Shown one piece after another: positions 7,234 to 12,633 of a DNA stretch of 12,633 nt. A model generated the notes under the pieces. It was not told where the DNA came from and made no database searches. It saw only the letters and a program-made list of their open reading frames with translations. Location of the stretch: NCBI GenBank assembly GCA_012031955.1, contig JAAURZ010000018.1, forward strand, positions 1 through 12,633, written 5' to 3'. The stretch's first letter is position 1, and each line of letters starts with the position of its first letter. This DNA is from Bacteroidia bacterium. GTDB taxonomy: Bacteria > Bacteroidota > Bacteroidia > Cytophagales > Cyclobacteriaceae. The position numbers were made by a program, and so were the translations under genes.

Positions 7234-7326
7234 ACAAGGCTAACATTTTTCGTTAATTCATAGTTATTTCTTACGTAAAACTTACACGGTCATAACAGGC
7301 CTAAAATTTGTCTATGGTATAGCGTT

Positions 7327-7803
7327 ATGGAAACACTTATAGAAAAACCGTCCAAAACAGACCAAGTCAACGTATTGTTGATTGGCAATAATCCGATTGA
7401 AATGAGCCGCATATTGGAGAAGCTCAATCAATTGAGGGATAGGCGCGTGATGACAGAGATTGCCTTCGACTTGCGAAGCATCCTGGAGCGACTCGTTCAT
7501 TTCAAACCCAGCCATATTCTGATCGACGACAATATCGGGCGTGAAGAGCTCGCCGAAGCGGTGAATCACCTGGCCCATAGCAAAAAGACAAAGGACGTTC
7601 CTATTACTTTGTTGAAGAACTCCAACTATGAGGAGGCCATGGGTTCGTCGAGCATCTTCGATTACATACTAAAGCAGAATCTGTCAGCCGAGTCCATCTA
7701 CAATTCACTCCGCAATACACTGAAGATGCGCCGCACGCAGATGTACTTGTATGAGGCACTGAAAAGGCGCAGAAGTCAGTTGATGGGTTTGGTGGGGAGA
7801 TAG
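7327..7803 (+). CDS. Stand-alone receiver-like (pseudo-receiver) protein
   Basis: A 158-residue protein with the CheY-like alpha/beta alternation. Strand 1 is VNVLLIGNN (15-22), strand 3 HILIDDNIG (63-71) with candidate phosphoacceptor Asp67/Asp68, strand 4 VPITLLKNSN (91-100) and strand 5 FDYILK (111-116) with the conserved Lys116. The acidic pair normally following strand 1 is missing (Gly20-Asn21-Asn22), so Mg2+-dependent phosphorylation is doubtful. After the receiver there is only a basic, Arg/Lys-rich helical tail (about 118-158, LKMRRTQMYLYEALKRRRSQ); no DNA-binding or enzymatic output domain is visible. It is transcribed away from the FAD gene from a 182-bp region and ends 3 bp from the convergent protease gene. 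A regulatory role through protein contact is inferred; its partner is unknown. Confidence 0.7.
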   Translation: METLIEKPSKTDQVNVLLIGNNPIEMSRILEKLNQLRDRRVMTEIAFDLRSILERLVHFKPSHILIDDNIGREELAEAVNHLAHSKKTKDVPITLLKNSNYEEAMGSSSIFDYILKQNLSAESIYNSLRNTLKMRRTQMYLYEALKRRRSQLMGLVGR

Positions 7804-7806
7804 CTC

Positions 7807-9044
7807 TCAGATTTGATCCTCCAACACGATTTGTTTCTTCAGTCTTACTCCGTTTCGGAGTATTTCTAATATCACTTTTTTGCCGGGCTTTGTATTGAGC
7901 AATGCATTAACAATGTTGAGGTCGAGCGCTATCGACGGCAAGCCGTTCACAGATACGATTTGATCGCCGTTGTTGAGGCCGGCTCTGTCGGATGCAGACT
8001 TGCCTCGCACAGCTGTAATCTCAAAGTAGTTGAGGTTTGTTCCTTTGGCTTTAATGGTGAGTCCGCTCAGGTTGTAGTAGAATTTCTTTCGAAACGCGTT
8101 GTTCTTTTCAGATAGACTTCCTCTTTCGGAAAGTTGAAGATCACGGTAAAACGGCTGAGCACCTCGCCGCCAATGGCACCGTTTCTGAACGTGCTTCCGG
8201 TCTTCAGGCTGTCCATGTAACTATTTGGGTCGGGGAAGTTGGCAATCGGGGTTTTCAACACGTAATCACCCATTTTGAGCGCTGCAATTCGCCCCACCTT
8301 ACCGGTGATTTCGCCGCCTAGTCCCCGGCCGATAACGCTGCTCACCGTGCTGTCGGGCACGGTTATGTTGGGATCGCTCGAAGGGTCCAGAATGAGTCCG
8401 TGGCTTGCGCCGGAATCCAGCAACAGCTTTGCCTTCACGACCTTGCCATTGGCCAGTGTAATGTCGGTAACAAGGTATGGTTTGGTGTCTTCTACTTTGA
8501 TGGGCAATGTTTGGTATCGCCTGCGCTTTCTGAACCGCCCGGGCGTGCGCAGTGTCATCGTGTGGCGCTCGTAGTTGATCTCCACAATAAAGCGGCTAAA
8601 CAATTCATATCCTAAAATGCCGTGTACATCGGTGCCGAGGTAGTTACGCAATTCGAGGTAGTCCTCTTCGAGCACGAGCATGGCATGACCCCGCCCGGTA
8701 ATGCCGGGCAACGACAGCGTCACATTGTTAACGACGTAAGCGTCTACCAGCTTGACTCCGCCAGGGCCGGAGATTGAATACTTGCGCGAGTATGGCAAGT
8801 TTAAAATATCGGTAAAGGTTTTCTGAGTAAGGATGGCAGTGCGAACGCCCGTGTCGATGATAAACTTGAGCGGCAGCATGCCATTGAGCACCACTGGTAC
8901 GACTACGAGATTATTGTGAATTTCTATCGGAATGTCTACCCTCCTTCTGTCTTCGGACATCACGAAGCCAAGTTGCGGCTGACTCCTTGCCAAGAGGCAA
9001 CAGGTCAGCAAAAAACCGAAGAACAATGACGTCTTTAACCGCAC
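7807..9044 (-). CDS. Exported tandem retropepsin-like aspartyl protease with C-terminal PDZ domain (one frameshift)
   Basis: One gene broken by a missing base at about 8102-8103 (AA for AAA). The upstream frame ends in RTTRFERNSTTT. Restoring one A gives LKRNNAFRKKFYYNLSGLTI, which runs without interruption into the PDZ part, for a protein of about 412 residues. It has a signal peptide (residues 1-21, LLTCCLLARSQ). Two retropepsin-type catalytic motifs follow: FIIDTGVRT (Asp64) and LLLDSGASH (Asp210), each with a later hydrophobic-Gly strand (GILGYELFSRF; GAIGGEVLSRF). The PDZ domain contains GKSASDRAGLNNGDQIVSVNG, then PGKKVILEILRNG. Such proteins are periplasmic or surface peptidases in Bacteroidota. 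Having both Asp motifs in one chain allows an intramolecular pseudo-dimer. It is the last gene of the minus-strand run from LOG, 44 bp downstream of it. Confidence 0.85.
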
Positions 9045-9088
9045 CTGCTCAAGTTAGAATATTTTTTGGAGTTACCACATGGCTGTAA

Positions 9089-9613
9089 CTACAGCCCTGG
9101 AATGGCCGCAACATCGCTTACAACAAATAGCTGATCGAGAGAACTTTGACTGAGGAAGCCTTCGGAAACCATGGTTTGCATTTGCCGGATCAACCCACCA
9201 AAGTAGCCGTTCAAATTAACGAGTGTGATTGGTTGGTTGATTAGACCTAGTTGTCGCCATGTGAGCACTTCGGCAAGTTCATCCAGTGTACCCCAGCCGC
9301 CCGGCATAGCCACGAAATGGTCGGTGAGGTCGGCCATTCTTTTTTTTCGCTCGTGCATGCTACCCACAACTTCGAGCGTGGTGAGTCGCGGGTGCGCCAC
9401 TTCGCGCCTCACAAGAAAGTCTGGTATTACGCCAATAACTTTTCCGTTCAACGACAAAACGGCATCAGCAATAACGCCCATGAGGCCGACGTTGCCTCCG
9501 CCGTAAATTAGTGTGTGATTATTTCGGGCGATGATTTCGCCCAGTGATTTTGATGCAGTCCGGTATAACTTGCTTTCTCCCGACGACGACCCGCAGAACA
9601 CGCAGATGTTCAT
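9089..9613 (-). CDS. LOG-family (TIGR00730) nucleoside 5'-monophosphate phosphoribohydrolase
   Basis: A 174-residue Rossmann-like protein of the LONELY GUY family. These cytosolic enzymes hydrolyse the N-glycosidic bond of (cytokinin) nucleoside 5'-monophosphates to free base and ribose 5-phosphate; the bacterial physiological substrate is often simply AMP-like nucleotides. Signature motifs are present: VFCGSSSG (5-12), YGGGNVGLMG (37-46), SMHERKKRM (85-93) and PGGWGTLDELAEVLTW (104-119). The C-terminus (SDVAAIPGL) is some 15-20 residues shorter than many family members. A C-terminal indel is therefore possible in this error-prone window, but no alternative frame was convincing. The start ATG directly precedes the conserved NICVFCGS. 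A tiny putative gene ends 12 bp upstream on the same strand. Confidence 0.92.
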   Translation of the reverse strand: MNICVFCGSSSGESKLYRTASKSLGEIIARNNHTLIYGGGNVGLMGVIADAVLSLNGKVIGVIPDFLVRREVAHPRLTTLEVVGSMHERKKRMADLTDHFVAMPGGWGTLDELAEVLTWRQLGLINQPITLVNLNGYFGGLIRQMQTMVSEGFLSQSSLDQLFVVSDVAAIPGL

Positions 9614-9625
9614 GCGAAATGAACA

Positions 9626-9832
9626 TCAATCATGCAGACCCGACGGAGTGAGAATCGCATCCTTAACATTCCATGTGACTTTAGAGAATAGGCTACTAAC
9701 ACATGAAATGAGCATAAAGAAAACTATACCCAGCGGGATGTTAATTGCAACGACCCCTTTTAGGTAAAAAGTCTCATCCCGATAATTATCGGGAGCGAAT
9801 TCCATATGTCCATTAAAATCAATTATTAACAT
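9626..9832 (-). CDS. Small putative membrane protein (68 aa), unrecognised
   Basis: A short frame with one convincing hydrophobic segment (about residues 32-50, IPLGIVFFMLISCVSSLF) between polar ends, giving a predicted single-pass protein. No family is recognised. It stops 12 bp before the LOG start and begins 25 bp after another tiny frame, so an operon is possible. Against it being a gene: it contains an 18-bp perfect palindrome of a type common between genes in this phylum, and no ribosome site is evident. An in-frame stop lies seven codons upstream of the ATG, so it cannot extend much further. Confidence 0.4.
   Translation of the reverse strand: MLIIDFNGHMEFAPDNYRDETFYLKGVVAINIPLGIVFFMLISCVSSLFSKVTWNVKDAILTPSGLHD
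9777..9794. repeat. 18-bp perfect palindrome TCCCGATAATTATCGGGA
   Basis: The two halves are exact reverse complements with no loop base. Elements of the form CCCGATAnnTATCGGG recur in Bacteroidota genomes, often near gene ends, where they may form cruciforms, RNA hairpins or protein sites (general impression, not searched). Here it sits inside the 68-codon frame, in its codons 13-19. Confidence 0.75.
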
Positions 9833-9857
9833 ATGAAAGCAGTATAACCACTAATTG

Positions 9858-9983
9858 CTAAAACTCGTTATCATGCTTGTTCTTGCTCACCATCTTGTTG
9901 GGGAATATCCAAGGCGAAATGATAGCAAGAACAAAGAGAAAAATGACAACAAAGAAGGGCATCCAATCGAGAAACGTTTCCAT
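9858..9983 (-). CDS. Very small putative membrane protein (41 aa), unrecognised
   Basis: Begins METFLDWMPFF and contains a hydrophobic helix (about residues 8-27) followed by PNKMVSKNKHDNEF, a basic, cytoplasm-like tail. The frame can be extended upstream to an ATG at 10067, but that stretch is less protein-like. ATG 9983 has a weak AAAGG about 12 bp ahead. No family is recognised; the composition fits a single-pass small membrane protein. Confidence 0.45.
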   Translation of the reverse strand: METFLDWMPFFVVIFLFVLAIISPWIFPNKMVSKNKHDNEF

Positions 9984-10119
9984 AGCAGTCCGTTGACCTT
10001 TACAAGTTAGGGTGTAAAAATAGCGGCTTATACAGATTTTTAATAGAAAGAGTAAAAAATAGTTCATAAGTTAAACCCTTAAAAACCGGCCCCGATCGCC
10101 GCGGCCAAACAATAAGCAG

Positions 10120-10677
10120 ATGAGGAAATTCTTAATCTTCGCGGGTGTTGCTGTTGCCCTCATTGTCGCGTTGGCCTGGGGTGTACTTTATTTCATGCGC
10201 CAGCACACAAAGTCTTTTAGCCCGGAGGAGGAAGTTGTGTTCGAGCAGAGCGGCCTTAATATTAGGGTCTTTTATAACCGGCCATATAAAAAAGGACGCG
10301 TGATTTTTGGGGGGCTCGTGCCATACGGGCAGGTATGGCGCACGGGCGCCAACGAAGCCACCACTTTTGAAACCAACACGGCGCTGCGAATTGAAGACAA
10401 GACCTTGGCGGCTGGCAAATACACGGTGTGGACCATCCCCAACGAAGAGATGTGGACCATCATCTTTAATTCCGAATACGGTCAGTGGGGCGTTAATTCG
10501 GAAGGCGAGCCAAACCGCGACGAGTCGCGCGACGTGCTTACTGTCGATGTTCGGGCGGTGCTGCAGGAGCGGGAATTCGAGCAGTTCACTATTGCATTTG
10601 AACCTGTTGGCGAGGATGCTGAAATGGTGTTGATATGGGATAAGACACTGGTGGCCCTTCCCTTTTCTTACAAGTAA
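10120..10677 (+). CDS. DUF2911 domain protein with N-terminal membrane anchor
   Basis: A 185-residue protein. Residues about 4-26 form a membrane anchor or uncleaved signal (FLIFAGVAVALIVALAWGV). The rest is the beta-rich DUF2911 domain with its hallmark run of NRPYKKGRVIFGGLVPYGQV (53-72) and WRTGANEATTFE (73-84), followed by LAAGKYTVWTIPNEEMWTII (96-115). The molecular function of DUF2911 is not established; the family is abundant in Bacteroidota and its members are mostly exported. It is alone on the plus strand between two minus-strand units and ends 9 bp from the convergent envelope gene. The 136 bp before it are shared with the start of the 41-residue frame; no clear promoter match was seen there. 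Confidence 0.9.
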   Translation: MRKFLIFAGVAVALIVALAWGVLYFMRQHTKSFSPEEEVVFEQSGLNIRVFYNRPYKKGRVIFGGLVPYGQVWRTGANEATTFETNTALRIEDKTLAAGKYTVWTIPNEEMWTIIFNSEYGQWGVNSEGEPNRDESRDVLTVDVRAVLQEREFEQFTIAFEPVGEDAEMVLIWDKTLVALPFSYK

Positions 10678-10686
10678 CTACCTGGG

Positions 10687-12268
10687 TTATTTAAGCAGCC
10701 GCGCCTTCACTAGTACACCCCGCTTTTCTTCAATCGCTTCCGGCCTGGCGTTTACGAAATAAAGCAGCCTGTCGCTGGGCACCCCTTCAGACAAAAGAAA
10801 ATTCATGACTGACAATGCTTGATGCTCCGTGCGGTCGTTGTGGTAGATCGTGCGTACCACGATGGTGTCCACCATGGTTGCCTGACCGGCAGAGTCGAGC
10901 ATCTCGATTTGCGATTGAATGGAATCCACGGTGATCTCCGTCAGGTCCGGACTTGATTGCACCGAATCCTCTTGGTAGCCTGTAAGCAACACCTGCAGTT
11001 CCACCTTCAAATCGGTGGCGGCTTTCACCATGCGCGCCAACCTTTTTAGATCCGCCTCAGCGGCATGATCCAGTTCGCTGCTCTGCGGTTTGAAGCGCAC
11101 TCCCGAAAGATCAATTTCATCTCCGGCTTGCACCGGCTTCAGCACTATGTCCAACTTTTCACTCTGCGGTATCCGGTCGCTTGTCAGGTCGATAGATTTC
11201 GAGAAGAACGTAACGTGATCCTGCTCCGGGTCAACAGCCAACTCGTACACCCTGCCTTCGAGCAGGTATAATTCATACGACCCATCGGGCAACGGCTTGC
11301 CACTGAATACGCGCTGGCCGCTGGCTTTGTCGTATGCGGAAATAAAGGCGCCGATGCTTGCTCCTGTAGCGCTTGTAATCTTGCCCTCCACCTTCATGAC
11401 GTCCCTTTGGCCGCAACTCATCCGGGAATAAGATACTCTACCAGCTCATTTTTTCGCGAGCCTTTGGTATCCCTAAGCAGATAGCGGCCCAGGGCGGTCA
11501 CGCTCACGTACTGGTCGTCTTTCTCCGTGTTGGCGAAATCCAGCGCAAGCGGCTTGCTCCATGTTGTTTCCTTCAGTCTTGTTACGTACAGATCCATTCC
11601 TCCCTGGCTGCCGGGCATTTTGTCGGAAGCGAAATAGAGGGTCTCGCCATCGGCCATGATGCGTGGCGTTTGGGAGTTGCCCGTGTTAATAAAATCCGGC
11701 AGGGCGCTGGGTTCGTCCCACTGGCCATTGCCTTTCTTACGCGACACATAGATCGCACATCCAGTTGCCGACCGCTGGTCCATTTTTTCGCAGCGCGTAA
11801 AAAAGATCATTTTGCCATCGGCACTTACGGTGACGCTCGCTTCGTGGCCAGCCGAGTTGATGGGCGCAGTCAGGTTCTTGGGCTCCTGCCAGTAATCTCC
11901 GCGCCGCTCGCTCATCCAAAGGTCAAAGCCTCCTACCCCGGGCGATTTCAATGTTGAAAAAACAGGATGCGGCCGTCTGCATTCAGCGAATAGCCATACA
12001 GGAAGTTCATCCTGGTGTTTACATTTTTTGGCAGCGCTGCCGGTGCCTGCCAGTCAGCAAGTTCGCGGCGGGTAAAGAACGGTGTGAGCGCCTGATCCTC
12101 GGCGTTGTCGGAGATAAAAACCAGGCCGCTGCCGTCAAAACTCATAAACGGCGCAAACAAGTTGATTGACGGATGATTAATTGTGTTGGGCAGTTTTCTC
12201 ATCTTGGCCTGACTGTAGCCGCAGTGTATGGCCGACGCCAACAACAGAAGGGTAAGGATGTGTCTCAT
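10687..12268 (-). CDS. PD40 / regulatory-like / OmpA-like envelope protein (three frameshifts)
   Basis: A single gene of about 526 residues once three indels are corrected: one T missing from the T6 run (A's at 11957-11962), which restores GRILFFSTLKSPGVGGFDLW; and one extra G at 11422-11423 and another at 11403-11405, which restore VEYLIPDELRPKDVMKVEGK. Order: signal peptide (to about residue 20, AIHCGYSQA); WD40-like PD40 beta-propeller repeats (FAPFMSFDGSGLVFISD; YSLNADGRILFF; ASVTVSADGKMIFFTR; PRIMADGETLYFASDK); a carboxypeptidase-regulatory-like domain (VEGKITSATGASIGAFISAY); and an OmpA-like C-terminus (DLSGVRFKPQSSELDHAAEA; ALSVMNFLLSEGVPSDRL). OmpA domains usually bind peptidoglycan. 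Here the conserved Arg of the NxxLSxxRA segment seems to be Gln and an extra stretch of about 45 residues interrupts the domain, so binding is uncertain. The architecture recalls the PorE-type proteins of the type IX secretion/gliding machinery, but identity is not shown. Confidence 0.85.
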
Positions 12269-12318
12269 GAGAGTAGGTTATTGAAAGACGCATGCATAGG
12301 TCATGCCACTGGTACCTT

Positions 12319-12326
12319 CAAAAATA
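12319..12326 (-). promoter_or_regulatory. Candidate -7 element TATTTTTG for the PD40/OmpA gene
   Basis: TATTTTTG on the minus strand matches the Bacteroidota sigma-A -7 consensus TAnnTTTG exactly and lies 50 bp before the ATG at 12268. No good -33 TTG was found at 17-23 bp, so support is partial. The surrounding 156 bp (12269-12424) hold no gene. Confidence 0.35.
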
Positions 12327-12424
12327 CTCATAAATCTTTAAAGGGCTGATCGAAATCGATGCCTTGATTTATTTTCCGTCGGCCCCCGTAACGGTAATGG
12401 ATGTTTGGACATTGCGTTGTAATT

Positions 12425-12633
12425 TTAGCCTCTCAATCCCATCAACAGCACGTAAACGTAATGATCCAAGTTATTCCATCCATAGCAATTCGAAGTGGCA
12501 AGGTTGTCAAGATGCGCAAGGGTGACCCGGCCGAGCGAAAAAGCATACGACGAAAATCCGTTGGACCTTGCCGCAGGTTTGAAGATCATGGCATTGAGGT
12601 TGTACACCTGGTGGACCTCGATGGTGCCGAAAA
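12425..12633 (-). CDS. C-terminal fragment of an unrecognised protein
   Basis: The frame is open to the right window edge, giving about 69 C-terminal codons; the true start lies outside. The visible part (FGTIEVHQVYNLNAMIFKPA, later FSSYAFSLGRVTLAHL and GWNNLDHYVYVLLMGLRG) has alternating hydrophobic residues suggesting beta-strands and no motif I recognise. It is on the same strand as the PD40/OmpA gene, 156 bp upstream of it, and may or may not share a transcript. An indel like those elsewhere in this window could also have scrambled its frame. Confidence 0.5.
   Translation of the reverse strand, partial: FGTIEVHQVYNLNAMIFKPAARSNGFSSYAFSLGRVTLAHLDNLATSNCYGWNNLDHYVYVLLMGLRG

Noticed and set aside
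11418..12268. Two separate PD40 proteins
   Set aside because: The first ends and the second begins inside the same propeller repeat; one added T in a T6 run joins them perfectly.
1..12633. CRISPR arrays, tRNA/rRNA genes, insertion sequences, phage or defence systems
   Set aside because: No direct-repeat arrays, transposase-like frames, terminal inverted repeats or recognisable RNA gene sequences were found on either strand.

Overview
The window looks like a chromosomal segment of a Bacteroidota bacterium, most likely of the order Cytophagales. The evidence is the gene content: DUF2911, DUF4097-type repeat protein, PD40/OmpA envelope protein, retropepsin-PDZ protein, sugar isomerase lipoprotein, and a type III polyketide synthase with a methyltransferase, a UbiA-like membrane protein and an FAD oxidoreductase. 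Shine-Dalgarno sequences are weak or absent, and one TAnnTTTG-type -7 element is visible. No RNA genes, insertion sequences, CRISPR arrays or integration sites were seen.

Layout. (i) 1-2041: the 3' end of a hydroxypyruvate-isomerase-like gene (+), then on the minus strand a secreted DUF4097-like repeat protein and an LPP20-like lipoprotein. (ii) 2183-7144: the most interesting block, a putative aromatic or phenolic lipid locus. A type III polyketide synthase (-) is followed, with an ATGA stop/start overlap, by a SAM methyltransferase. A UbiA-family membrane protein (+) diverges from the synthase. Beyond it lie a sugar-isomerase-like lipoprotein (-) and an FAD-dependent hydroxylase/reductase-like enzyme (-). 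(iii) 7327-10067: a stand-alone receiver-like protein (+), a tandem retropepsin-like protein with a C-terminal PDZ domain (-), a LOG-family phosphoribohydrolase (-) and two tiny putative membrane proteins (-). (iv) 10120-12633: a membrane-anchored DUF2911 protein (+), a PD40 / regulatory-like / OmpA-like envelope protein (-) and the C-terminal end of an unrecognised protein (-).

How the genes may work together: the synthase would condense an acyl starter with malonyl units into a resorcinol, pyrone or similar ring. The methyltransferase, the flavoprotein and the UbiA-like protein could then methylate, oxidise and prenylate it in the membrane. The comparable case in established knowledge is the srs operon of Streptomyces (type III PKS + methyltransferase + flavoprotein hydroxylase). 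The product here cannot be read from sequence, and the UbiA-like protein has an unusual first Asp motif.

A major caveat is that the window carries about ten single-base indels that break otherwise well-conserved frames. There are four in the methyltransferase, two compensating ones in the signal peptide of the isomerase lipoprotein, one in the protease-PDZ gene, three in the PD40/OmpA gene and possibly one at the end of the first gene. Frames resume perfectly on either side, so consensus sequencing error is a better explanation than gene decay. Three genes should be read as single units despite the breaks, and the lipoprotein signal of a fourth appears only after correction.
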